Shown piece after piece: positions 21,500 through 29,642 of a stretch of DNA of 64,000 nucleotides (position 1 is its first letter; the number at the start of each line of letters is the position of its first letter). A program made the translations under genes and the position numbers. The notes beneath the pieces were generated by a model. It made no database searches, was not told the DNA's origin, and was given only the letters and a program-made list of their open reading frames with translations. The stretch comes from an uncultured Pseudoflavonifractor sp. (lineage in GTDB: Bacteria > Bacillota > Clostridia > Oscillospirales > Oscillospiraceae), in contig CANEAY010000003.1 in NCBI GenBank assembly GCA_947425785.1, positions 91,083 to 155,082 on the forward strand, given 5' to 3'.

Positions 21500-21528
21500 T
21501 TGACAAGCAGGCGAAGTTTGGATATAAT
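21500..21528 (+). promoter_or_regulatory. consensus tRNA promoter
   Basis: TTGACA at 21500-21505 and TATAAT at 21523-21528, spacer 17 nt: exact consensus, 13 nt before the first tRNA. Confidence 0.92.
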
Positions 21529-21541
21529 AGCTTCTGCGTCT

Positions 21542-21618
21542 GGACGATTAGCTCAGCTGGTATGAGCATCCGCTTGACGTGCGGGAGGTCACAGGTTCAA
21601 GTCCTGTATCGTCCACCA
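21542..21618 (+). tRNA. tRNA-Val (GAC)
   Basis: Full 77-nt cloverleaf: acceptor GGACGAT/ATCGTCC, D arm GCTC/GAGC, anticodon loop TTGACGT (anticodon GAC), T arm ACAGG/CCTGT, discriminator A, encoded CCA. Confidence 0.95.
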
Positions 21619-21782
21619 AAAAAGAAGCGCTGAGCACCGCCCTGTGAGGGAGCTTGGACTGCAGCGAAGCCGAGGGACAAGGCCGAATGGCCTTGGACAC
21701 CAGGCTGAGGCGAAAGGAAAGCGACCGAACGACAGGGCAAGCGAAGCGTGACAAGTCAGCGCCGGGTCAAACCGGCCGACGT
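21619..21782 (+). other. 164-nt spacer between the two tRNAs, purine-rich, function unknown
   Basis: No gene is supported here. The stretch holds a small hairpin (AAGGCC-GAAT-GGCCTT) and repeated GCGAAGC/GCGACCGAACG-like words. It must be removed by processing if both tRNAs come from one transcript. Confidence 0.5.
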
Positions 21783-21858
21783 GCGGGCGTAGCTCATCTG
21801 GTAGAGCGCCACCTTGCCAAGGTGGAGGTAGCGAGTTCGAGCCTCGTCGCCCGCTCCA
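21783..21858 (+). tRNA. tRNA-Gly (GCC)
   Basis: Full 76-nt cloverleaf: acceptor GCGGGCG/CGCCCGC, anticodon loop TTGCCAA (anticodon GCC), discriminator T, encoded CCA. It is the expected ligand of the glyS T-box at the other end of this window. Confidence 0.96.
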
Positions 21859-21887
21859 AACTCTGGAACCCAAATGGTTCCAGAGTT
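21859..21887 (+). terminator. tRNA operon terminator
   Basis: Stem AACTCTGGAACC with its complement around CAAAT, followed by TTTCTTTTT. Confidence 0.92.
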
Positions 21888-21922
21888 TTTCTTTTTATCT
21901 TGTCTGACCCTCTCCTCCATGT

Positions 21923-21961
21923 AAAAAAGCAGGTCACCCACATAGGATGACCTGCTTTTTT
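21923..21961 (-). terminator. terminator of the cohesin/M60 operon
   Basis: Perfect 14-bp stem with A6/T6 ends (core GCAGGTCA), 12 nt after the stop of the 21974 gene. It could also stop plus-strand readthrough. Confidence 0.9.
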
Positions 21962-21973
21962 ATTTCTCTCTTC

Positions 21974-23284
21974 TCAATCCGCCAGATTCTGGCAGTAGCG
22001 CATCAGAATAGTGGCCACCTGGGCCCGGCTGGCTCTGCCGCCGGGGGCGATGGTGCCGTCTCCCATGCCGGAGATAAGGCCCACGCCCACCGCCCAGCGC
22101 AGGGGCTCCACCGCGTAGTCGGAGACGCTCCCCGCGTCCACAAAGCCGCCCAGGTCGCCCCGCACCGTGGTGTCCAGCCCCTTCTTGCCCGCGTAGCGGT
22201 AGAGGATGGCGGCCAGCTGCTCCCGGGTGATGGAGTCGTTGGGGCCGAAGCGGCCCTCCGCCCCCTCGCCGTAGCCGCTGACGATGCCGTTCTGGGACGC
22301 CCAGCCCACCGCGCCGGTGTAGTACTCGCCCACAGGCACGTCGGTAAAGCTGGACAGCTCCGCCTGGGGGGTGCCCTCCAGCCGGTGGAGGATGGTGACG
22401 ATCATCCCCCGGGAGGTGTCCATATCCGGGGAGAACTGGTTCTCGTCGGTACCCTTCATCATGCCGCTTTCAAAGACATAGTGGACGGACTCATGGTACC
22501 AGTCGCTCTCCACCACGTCCCGGAAATTCATGTCGATGTGCTCCAGACCCGTCCAGTGGAAGGAGGCGGTGACCTCCACATCGGCGGCGGGCATGGTGAA
22601 GGTGAAGCGGTTCCCGCCCACGTCGGTGAGGGACATCTCCTTCCCCCTGGAGCTGGTGACCTTGAGCTTTTCCAGGGCGTAGCGGTTCTCCGGCTCCACG
22701 GTGAGGGTCACCATGGCCCGGGCCGCCGCCTGGGTCACATCCGCCTTCACCACCCCGTGCCGGGCGGAGGAGACCCGCACCCGGTAGCGGTCCGGCTCGT
22801 CGTCATCGTCGTCACTGCCGGCGCTCTGCTGCAGGCTGGTGGAGACCGCCGCGGCGTTGGCCCCGGAGATGGCCTCCAGCTCCCGGTTGAGGAGGGTCAC
22901 CGTGACCGAGGAGGGCATGGTGAAGGACTTGCTCACCGTCAGGGTGCCCAGGGGCAGCACCCCCTTTTCGTTCAGGGGCTTCTGGGCCGTCAGGTACACA
23001 ATGACCCGGGTGCTCTTGTCGGAGCTCTCCACCCGGCAGTTGGGGCTGTATGTCTCCCCATCATCGGGAGAGAAGCTGGCCGTGACGCCACCCGGCAGGG
23101 TCAGCTCCAGCTGCACGCCGTAGACGCTCTCCTCCCCCAGCCCCTGAAGGGTGAGGGTGGCGGCATTGCCGCCGCTGTTCATCTGATAGGTCAGCCGCAG
23201 CTGGGCGGCAAAGGCGGGAACGGCCAGGCTCAAGACCAGAGCCAAAGTCAGTACAAGGGCGCTGAGGCGATTCCATTTTTTCAT
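21974..23284 (-). CDS. SLH-anchored surface protein with a cohesin-like domain
   Basis: Signal peptide 1-26 (ends AFA). Residues about 27-150 form a beta-rich module resembling a cohesin fold (VYGVQLELTLPGGV, then GVLPLGTLTV), but divergent. An acidic DDDDDE linker at 157-163 comes next, then an InlB B-repeat-like module at about 167-242. Three SLH repeats (about 250-436) bind the wall. ATG 23284 overlaps the stop of the upstream dockerin-bearing M60 peptidase (ATGA), so the two are coupled. The likely role is to dock that enzyme on the surface. Cohesin identity is inferred; SLH identity is firm. Confidence 0.78.
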   Translation of the reverse strand: MKKWNRLSALVLTLALVLSLAVPAFAAQLRLTYQMNSGGNAATLTLQGLGEESVYGVQLELTLPGGVTASFSPDDGETYSPNCRVESSDKSTRVIVYLTAQKPLNEKGVLPLGTLTVSKSFTMPSSVTVTLLNRELEAISGANAAAVSTSLQQSAGSDDDDDEPDRYRVRVSSARHGVVKADVTQAAARAMVTLTVEPENRYALEKLKVTSSRGKEMSLTDVGGNRFTFTMPAADVEVTASFHWTGLEHIDMNFRDVVESDWYHESVHYVFESGMMKGTDENQFSPDMDTSRGMIVTILHRLEGTPQAELSSFTDVPVGEYYTGAVGWASQNGIVSGYGEGAEGRFGPNDSITREQLAAILYRYAGKKGLDTTVRGDLGGFVDAGSVSDYAVEPLRWAVGVGLISGMGDGTIAPGGRASRAQVATILMRYCQNLAD

Positions 23285-26200
23285 TTGCCGCTCCCCCCTT
23301 CCAGCACCACCACAGGCATATCCTCCTTGGTGCCGCCGGGGCTGCAGATCCAAAGGGTCTGGGCGGTGGTTCGCCGGCTGGAGGCGTCGTTGGGATCGTC
23401 GGTGCGGTAGAGGTTCACCCGGATCTGGCTGGGCAGGAGGTTGGTGGCGTCACAGTGGGAGCTCTCCCCCTGGAGCTGGGCCTCCTGCTGCACGTCGGGC
23501 ACAAAGAGGAAGATGCCGTCGCTGATGTCGCACACCGGGCCCTGCTCCGGCACCTCGGCGAAGAGGTAGGCGCTGCCCGACATGGGCCGCTCCACCACCT
23601 CGTTCTCAACGGCATCGCCGTTGGCGTCGATGGCGGTGGAAGTGTAGCGGCCCTCCACCGTCAGGGTGTTGTACACCGGATCGCCCCGGTAGGTGCCCAG
23701 GATCACCAGGGTGTCCTTGGGAATGACCTCGGTGACCGTGTTGCCGTTTTCGTCCAGGGCGGCGTAGCTGTAGTCCGCCGACAGCAGGCCCATGGTGGCC
23801 CCCTCCAGGAAGGCCACGTCATCGCCGGGATAGGTGATGAGCTTCACATTCTCCGGCCGGATGCCCGCCGGGATGCCGGTGATGGTCACGGTCTTGGCGT
23901 CGTAAGTCCAGATGCGGGTGTCGCTCTGGGCCGCCCCCGGCATCTTGAAATAGCTGACAAAGCTCTCCTTGTCGTCCACCGCCTGGTTCTGGTCGGCGGC
24001 GAAGGTGCCGGTGAGGGCGGTGGTCTCCTTGCCCTCCTTGTCGGTGACCACCACGGTATAGCTGCCGTTGTTGGCCGCCAGGTTCTGGATCTTCAGGCCG
24101 GAGACGGCGGTCTCCTTCTTCAGGGTGATGACCACCGAGCCGTTCTTCACAGCAATGTCATACTCCGAGGGATCCACGGTCTTGTCATAGGCCACCCGGA
24201 CCTCCCCGGCGCCGGCGGTGCCGACCCGGCTGCCCAGGGTGTCGTAGGCCACCACCTCATAGTAATAGGTGCGGTGGTTGCCGGAGCCGATGATGTCGGT
24301 GTAGGTAACGCTCTTGCCGGAACCGGCGCTGACAAAGGCCACAGAAGCCCCGTTGCGGCGGATCTCATAGCCCTGAAGATCCCCCTTCACCCCGGAGGCG
24401 TCGATGGAAATGACGATCTCGTTGTCCTTCCCCGCCGCCATGGCCGCCGAAGCCTTCACCGTTCCGGCGGCCCCGCCGGTGCCCGCCAGGCGGTTCCGGC
24501 GGCTCTGGTCGTTCAGGTACCAGACGGCCCGGCTCTCCGCCTGATAGCCCGCCAGGGTGGCCTTGGTCTTGTCGCTGAGGGTCATGCCCCAGCGGGTGAA
24601 GAACTCGGTCAAGTCCCGCTTGGCCACACCGGCGGCGGTGAGGGCCACCTTGTCGTCGTAGCTCTGGGCCCCGGCGGTATAGGTGCCCGCCTTCCAGGCT
24701 TTGAAGAACTTGTTGTAGAAGTCCAGGGGGGCGCCGCCGTCGTCATAGGCCAGGTGGAGCTGCCAGTAAAGGCCCAGCTGGGTGAACACGTCGTTGGAAG
24801 CGCCGGGGTAGCCCTGGGCCACCTTGGTAAATATCTGCTGGTACTTGCCGCTCTTCTCCAGCCGGGAGGCCAGGGTGTTCTCCTTGCCGTCCCAGGTCTG
24901 CACCATGATGGAGTAGATGTTGTTGGTGATCTCGGCCTTGCCCAGCTTGTCCATGTTGTGGCCGATCTCGTGGGCAATGCCCCAGCCGAAGAGCTGGTTG
25001 GCCCCGGCCCCGTCGGCCATCTTGGCGATGGGCCTGCCGGTGGCCATGCCGCCGCAGGAACCGTAGCCGATGCCGATGTGGCTCCCGGCGGCGTACATAA
25101 AGGCCCCGGCAAACATGGTCATGCAGCGGATATTCTGGCGGGAGACCATGTCGTTGTTCCCGTAGACATTGTCGATGCCCTGGGTCTGCTTGCAGATGGC
25201 CATGATATCCTCCCAGGCCAGGATATCGTCATAGAGGGCCTGCACCTTGTCCTCCCGGCTCCCCGCCCCCAGGGCGTTCTTCACCGGCAGGGCGGCCAGG
25301 GACAGGAGCACCACAGGGGTGGAGATCTCCGTCACATTGCGGTAGTCGCTGGTGGGACTTCCGATGGTCATGCCGCCCAGATAAGCGGTAAGCTCATCCA
25401 CATAGGCCCCGATGACCTCCCGGCGGGCGGCCTCATCCAGGCTGTACCAATGGGCCAGCTCCAGAACAGGGATATCCACCCCCCGGCGGACGTGGAGCCT
25501 GATGTTGGCCCCGTTCTGGCCGCTGTAGGTGACATAGAGGCTGCCGCCGTTGTTGCCCGCCCGGCTGCCGATCTTGGGAATGGTGATGATGTTGCGGCCG
25601 TTCTCCAGAGTGCCCAAAGAGGTCTGCCAGGCGGAGACCTCGGCGTTGAACTGGGTGGCCCGGAGCTCCACCTTCTCTCCGGCGGGGATGCCCTGGGCGT
25701 AAATGGTGATCTCCCGGCCCGCCCCGGCGGTGACGCCCAGGGGCTGGAGGTCGCTGCCGGCCTGACCGTATCTGGCGCTGTCCGCGCCGTTGCTGCGGCT
25801 GTCCAGGCCGTTCAGGATAACGCCCTGGCTGGCCCCCTGCTCCAGCAGCTCCTGGGCCAGGGTCAGCTCATCGGCCAGGGTGTCCAGATTCAGATAATAG
25901 TTGCGCTCGTCCCCAGAAAGGCGGGTGCGCAGGGCCTCGATCTGCTCCAGGGTGACCCCCTGGGCCAGCTGGGTGTGGAGCTCGTCGGCAAAGAGGGCGC
26001 CGATCTCCCCCGGCAGGCTGTGGGCCGGATCATATTCCATGAACATCAGCTCGGAAAGGCTGACGGTGAGGTAATCCCTCTGCTCCGCCGCAAGGCTGAC
26101 CTTGACCACTTTTTCCGCCGGGCCGAAGGGCAGGATGGCGAAGTTGGTCACAGCGCAGTTGCCCCGGAGGCTGGGCCAGGTGTCCACATCCCGGCCGGTG

Positions 26201-28227
26201 CCGCCGTTGTCCACGCCCCCGTTCTTGGGGTCGGGGACGATGAGGTGCCCGGCGCCCTTCAAGTCCTCTCCCTCATACCAGACCCGGACGCTGTAAGCCC
26301 GCAGGTTGGTGGGGTAGGTGCCGTCCAGCCGGGGCACCCAGATGGCGGCGGACAGGTCCACCGGCTCCTTGAAGGTGACCTCCACGTGCTCGTTGCTCCA
26401 CCAGTTCTTGGCCGTCCAGGCGGTGCGGTAGTTGTTGTCGATCATATCCTGGAAGGTAAAGGTGCCGGTGTGGTTGGTGGCGTCAGCCAGGCGGATATCG
26501 CTGATCTTGCCGCTATCCAGGATGCCCAGGGTGGGGATCCCCTCCGGCCGCTCGTACTTCACTTCCTTGGGGGTACCCTCATAGATGGCGGAACGGGGGC
26601 CCTTGCCCACGTCGTTGCCCGCCACCACATAGATGGAGTAGGTCACGCCGTTCTCCAGGCCCTGGATGGTGGTGCTGGCCTGCTTGAGCTGGCCTCCCGC
26701 CTGGAGCCAGGAGTCCGCCCCCTTGACCTGATAGTAGACCTCATAATACTTGGCGGACTTGCCCTCCTTCCAGGACACGCCCAGGGCGTTCTCCAGGTTG
26801 GTGACATTCACCATGTCCACCTTGTCGGGAACGCTGGCGGGCCGGGGGGTCGCGGAACAGGGGTCGGAGGGCTTGCCCTCCCAGGTGCCGTCGGTGGCGG
26901 TGACGGTAAAGACATAGGTCTCGTTGTTCTCCAGGCCGGAGACCTTGGCCCGGGTCACGTCGGTGTGGAGCTCCTTGACCTGGGCGGCCTTCTGCTCCGG
27001 CCAGTAGAGCACCTTATAGCCGGACACGTTGGGCAGGGCGTTCCAGGTCAGGGTCACCATCTCGCTGCCCTCTTCCGCGCCCAGGCCCTTGACCTGGATG
27101 TTGGGGGCCACAGGCACTTCGGGGACGATGTCCTGGAGGAACTGAACGGCCTGGACGGCGGCATAGCCGCCCTCGGTCTTGGTCACGGTGACGGTGATCT
27201 TCTTCACCGGGATGCGCCGGCCCAGGTCGATGGTGATGACGTTGCTGCCGGGAACATTGGAAATGGCGTGGGCGCCGGCGGGGGGCGTGATGTCAAAAGC
27301 GCGCTCCTCCAGCTCGCCGTTGGCTCCCTCCACCTTCACAGTGCCGGCCAGCACGGCTCCCTCCCCCGCGGAGGAGAGGATGTCGATGGCCTGGGTATCC
27401 ACCGTCTCGGAAAGGGGCAGGGGCACAACGATGTCCCCTTCAGCGCGGAAGGTGACGGTCTGCCCGTTGTCGGCGAAGATGTCCGCCAGCTCGCCCGTGG
27501 CCACGGTGCCCTCTGCCGCCAGCTCGGCGGCAATGGCGTCCAGATTGGCGGCCACCGTGATGCGGGCCGTCTCCCGCAGAACGGACTTGCCCTCGGCGTG
27601 GATGAGCCGGTCCACGTAGGCCAGATCAACGATGTCGATGGCCCCGTCCCCGTTCAGGTCGTACTGATAGAGCTCCTCCGGCCGGTGGGAGCCCAGCACG
27701 GCAGCCATGGCGGTGCGGTCGGCCTCATTCACCGCCCCGTCCCCGTTCACGTCGCCCAGGGTAAAGGTGGCGTCGCCGGTGCCTACCACCACGTGGCGGG
27801 AGTAGTCCCGCAGTTCAATATCCTTCTCTGTATAGGAGGTATAGCCCCGGCCGGAGAAGACCAGGGAGTAGCTTCCCTGGGGCAGGCCCTCAAAGGCCAC
27901 CTCCAAAAAGCCGGGCCACTGGCCGCCGCCCAGCTCGCCCCCGTCCACCCCCTTGGGGGTGACGGTAGCCTGGCAGCCGCCCACGTTCTGGACGCCCGCC
28001 CGGGTCAGGGCCACGGTGCCCAGAGTGGCGCCGCCCTTCTGCAGCTCCACCTGCAATCCCCGGTCGGCCAGCTCATCCAGCCGCTGGGCGTAGTCGATGC
28101 GCACCGCGGTGGTAAGACTGCCCGTCACACCCTCATCCGCGGCCAGGGCCGTGGTGGGGATGTAGAGGGAACACATCATGGCTGCGGCCAGCAGGGCCGA
28201 CAGCATCCTCTTTTTTCCGTTTCTCAT
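23281..28227 (-). CDS. giant secreted M60 (enhancin/mucinase-type) metallopeptidase with dockerin and FN3 modules
   Basis: The protein has 1648 residues and a signal peptide 1-29 (ends ALA). A type I dockerin-like pair of calcium loops lies at about 154-212 (GDVNGDGAVNEAD and YDLNGDGAIDIVD). Two fibronectin III modules follow at about 370-560, then a discoidin/F5-8-like module at about 565-730. The peptidase region spans about 830-1200, with HEIGH at 1086-1090 and Glu1099 eight residues on, matching the M60 HExxH(8,28)E pattern, then NNIYS. Several beta modules complete the C terminus. M60 enzymes cleave mucin-type glycoproteins. An SLH protein with a cohesin-like domain is the next gene. Confidence 0.88.
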   Translation of the reverse strand: MRNGKKRMLSALLAAAMMCSLYIPTTALAADEGVTGSLTTAVRIDYAQRLDELADRGLQVELQKGGATLGTVALTRAGVQNVGGCQATVTPKGVDGGELGGGQWPGFLEVAFEGLPQGSYSLVFSGRGYTSYTEKDIELRDYSRHVVVGTGDATFTLGDVNGDGAVNEADRTAMAAVLGSHRPEELYQYDLNGDGAIDIVDLAYVDRLIHAEGKSVLRETARITVAANLDAIAAELAAEGTVATGELADIFADNGQTVTFRAEGDIVVPLPLSETVDTQAIDILSSAGEGAVLAGTVKVEGANGELEERAFDITPPAGAHAISNVPGSNVITIDLGRRIPVKKITVTVTKTEGGYAAVQAVQFLQDIVPEVPVAPNIQVKGLGAEEGSEMVTLTWNALPNVSGYKVLYWPEQKAAQVKELHTDVTRAKVSGLENNETYVFTVTATDGTWEGKPSDPCSATPRPASVPDKVDMVNVTNLENALGVSWKEGKSAKYYEVYYQVKGADSWLQAGGQLKQASTTIQGLENGVTYSIYVVAGNDVGKGPRSAIYEGTPKEVKYERPEGIPTLGILDSGKISDIRLADATNHTGTFTFQDMIDNNYRTAWTAKNWWSNEHVEVTFKEPVDLSAAIWVPRLDGTYPTNLRAYSVRVWYEGEDLKGAGHLIVPDPKNGGVDNGGTGRDVDTWPSLRGNCAVTNFAILPFGPAEKVVKVSLAAEQRDYLTVSLSELMFMEYDPAHSLPGEIGALFADELHTQLAQGVTLEQIEALRTRLSGDERNYYLNLDTLADELTLAQELLEQGASQGVILNGLDSRSNGADSARYGQAGSDLQPLGVTAGAGREITIYAQGIPAGEKVELRATQFNAEVSAWQTSLGTLENGRNIITIPKIGSRAGNNGGSLYVTYSGQNGANIRLHVRRGVDIPVLELAHWYSLDEAARREVIGAYVDELTAYLGGMTIGSPTSDYRNVTEISTPVVLLSLAALPVKNALGAGSREDKVQALYDDILAWEDIMAICKQTQGIDNVYGNNDMVSRQNIRCMTMFAGAFMYAAGSHIGIGYGSCGGMATGRPIAKMADGAGANQLFGWGIAHEIGHNMDKLGKAEITNNIYSIMVQTWDGKENTLASRLEKSGKYQQIFTKVAQGYPGASNDVFTQLGLYWQLHLAYDDGGAPLDFYNKFFKAWKAGTYTAGAQSYDDKVALTAAGVAKRDLTEFFTRWGMTLSDKTKATLAGYQAESRAVWYLNDQSRRNRLAGTGGAAGTVKASAAMAAGKDNEIVISIDASGVKGDLQGYEIRRNGASVAFVSAGSGKSVTYTDIIGSGNHRTYYYEVVAYDTLGSRVGTAGAGEVRVAYDKTVDPSEYDIAVKNGSVVITLKKETAVSGLKIQNLAANNGSYTVVVTDKEGKETTALTGTFAADQNQAVDDKESFVSYFKMPGAAQSDTRIWTYDAKTVTITGIPAGIRPENVKLITYPGDDVAFLEGATMGLLSADYSYAALDENGNTVTEVIPKDTLVILGTYRGDPVYNTLTVEGRYTSTAIDANGDAVENEVVERPMSGSAYLFAEVPEQGPVCDISDGIFLFVPDVQQEAQLQGESSHCDATNLLPSQIRVNLYRTDDPNDASSRRTTAQTLWICSPGGTKEDMPVVVLEGGSGK

Positions 28228-28297
28228 GGTATAACTTCCTTTCCTGTTCTTGCCGCCGGAAATGTCCGGGCGTACTGTCCCAGATTAGGGTTACATA

Positions 28298-28326
28298 ATT
28301 ATAGCAATTCCCCCGACGTTTGACAA
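28298..28326 (-). promoter_or_regulatory. promoter of the M60/cohesin-like operon
   Basis: On the minus strand TTGTCA (28326-28321) and TATAAT (28303-28298) with a 17-nt spacer, about 70 nt before the M60 start. Confidence 0.8.
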
Positions 28327-28406
28327 CAGGTTTCGCTGAAATTTTTCCAAAAAAACACTTTCTATGGGGGTGGCGGCCCCTCCTGCCCACTATCCCTTGG
28401 TTTTCC

Positions 28407-28943
28407 TCACATCAACTGCCACAGCCCCAAAGCCACCAGCATCCACCCGGAGGCGGGCAGGGCCCACCGCCCCCATCCCGCCAGGGCCCGGCCCAGCCGG
28501 CGGCCCAGCCACAGGCAGAAAAGGGTCACGAAAAAGTTGCACCCGGAGGCCAGCAGGGGGGACAGCCCCGTCACCCCCGCGGCCACCCCCACCCCGGCGT
28601 TGTTCACCGCCAGGGCGGCGGAGAGGGCCACCCAGCTCCGGCCCTGCCCCTCCCCGTCGGAGCTCTCCCCGCCCCGAAGGGCGTCCAATATGTACCACAG
28701 CCCCAGGCCCGTGAGGGCCAGGCCCCCCAGCCGCCCGGCAAGGCCGGCGGGCAGCAGGGCCGCCCCCACCGCCCCCAGGGCCAGAGAGAGGAAGGTCACC
28801 GCCGTGGTCACCGCCGCCACCGTCAGGGCGGAGCGGCCGTCCAGGCCCCGGCCCGCCCCCTGGCCCACCGCCGCCAGAACAGTGTCCAGATTGCAGGCCA
28901 GCGCAAACAAAATACCCGCCCCCAGGGCGGAAAAACACTCCAT
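28407..28943 (-). CDS. MntP/YtaF-like polytopic membrane protein
   Basis: The 178 residues form about six spans in two similar halves. The first half starts ALGAGILFALACNLDTVLAAVGQG, where LD recalls the conserved Asp of MntP manganese exporters. The second half has ALAVNNAGVGVAAG, with Asn where MntP has its second Asp. That substitution fits the sporulation protein YtaF or another branch better than a true Mn exporter. ATG 28943 follows AGAGGTGATC. It is a single gene, divergent from the HD hydrolase. Confidence 0.72.
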   Translation of the reverse strand: MECFSALGAGILFALACNLDTVLAAVGQGAGRGLDGRSALTVAAVTTAVTFLSLALGAVGAALLPAGLAGRLGGLALTGLGLWYILDALRGGESSDGEGQGRSWVALSAALAVNNAGVGVAAGVTGLSPLLASGCNFFVTLFCLWLGRRLGRALAGWGRWALPASGWMLVALGLWQLM

Positions 28944-28994
28944 AAGATCACCTCTTGCCCATCCTATGGAGGAGGGAACGCCCTGGTGCAGTCC

Positions 28995-29023
28995 TTGTTT
29001 TGGGACAAAAACTGTGCTATACT
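28995..29023 (+). promoter_or_regulatory. promoter of the HD-MATE-YitT operon
   Basis: TTGTTT at 28995-29000 and TATACT at 29018-29023 (preceded by TGC, an extended -10), spacer 17 nt. Confidence 0.75.
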
Positions 29024-29051
29024 CTACTCTAAAAGAAAAAGGAGGCTTTCC

Positions 29052-29642
29052 ATGCGCTGCAAAGAGGAATTTATCGAGATCTTTCGGGAAAACATCCGCC
29101 GGGAGGGGGCCGACGCCCTGCTGGACTACCTGGAGAACAAGTCCGACTTCTTCACCTGTCCCGCCTCCGCCCGCTACCACGGCGCCTACCCCGGGGGCCT
29201 GTGCGAGCACAGCCTCAACGTCTACCACTGCCTGGTGGACTACCTGGCCCGGGAGCGCGTCCAGGAGCTTTACGGTATGGAAGTGGAGCCGGAGAGCGTG
29301 GCCATCGCCGCCCTCCTCCACGACCTGTGCAAGATCGGTTGCTACAAGGCGGGCACCCGCAACGTGAAAAACGAGGCCACCGGCCAATGGGAAAAAGTCC
29401 CCACCTTCTTCTTTGAAGACCCCCTGCCCTACGGCCATGGGGAAAAGAGCGTCTATATCATCTCCGGCTTTATGAAGCTCAAGCGGGAGGAGGCCATGGC
29501 CATCCGCTGGCACATGGGCTTCTCCGGGGACGAGGACAAGCGCCTGGTGGGCCAGGCCCTGGAGAAATACCCCCTGGCCTTCGCCCTCAGCGTGGCGGAT
29601 ATGGAGGCCACTTACTTCCTGGAGGGGGAGGCACACACCTGA
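29052..29642 (+). CDS. HD-domain phosphohydrolase
   Basis: The 196 residues contain the HD signature: an early His in LCEHSLNVYHCL, the His-Asp pair in ALLHDLCKIG, and a later His/Asp set in AIRWHMGFSG and FALSVADMEATY. HD hydrolases act on nucleotides or other phosphates, metal dependent. The substrate is unknown. AAAAAGGAGG lies just upstream of ATG 29052. Its stop overlaps the start of the MATE gene (TGATG), so they are coupled. Confidence 0.85.
   Translation: MRCKEEFIEIFRENIRREGADALLDYLENKSDFFTCPASARYHGAYPGGLCEHSLNVYHCLVDYLARERVQELYGMEVEPESVAIAALLHDLCKIGCYKAGTRNVKNEATGQWEKVPTFFFEDPLPYGHGEKSVYIISGFMKLKREEAMAIRWHMGFSGDEDKRLVGQALEKYPLAFALSVADMEATYFLEGEAHT

Noticed and set aside
21548..21941. 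Minus-strand frames covering the two tRNAs
   Set aside because: They encode the reverse complement of tRNA sequence, a familiar false protein call.
23455..28323. Long plus-strand open frame antisense to the M60 peptidase
   Set aside because: Composition is His/Gly/Val-rich with no domain, while the minus strand encodes signal peptide, dockerin, FN3 and HEIGH.
28407..28943. Manganese exporter MntP
   Set aside because: The second conserved Asp is replaced in the NNAGVGVAAG stretch, so a firm MntP name is not justified.
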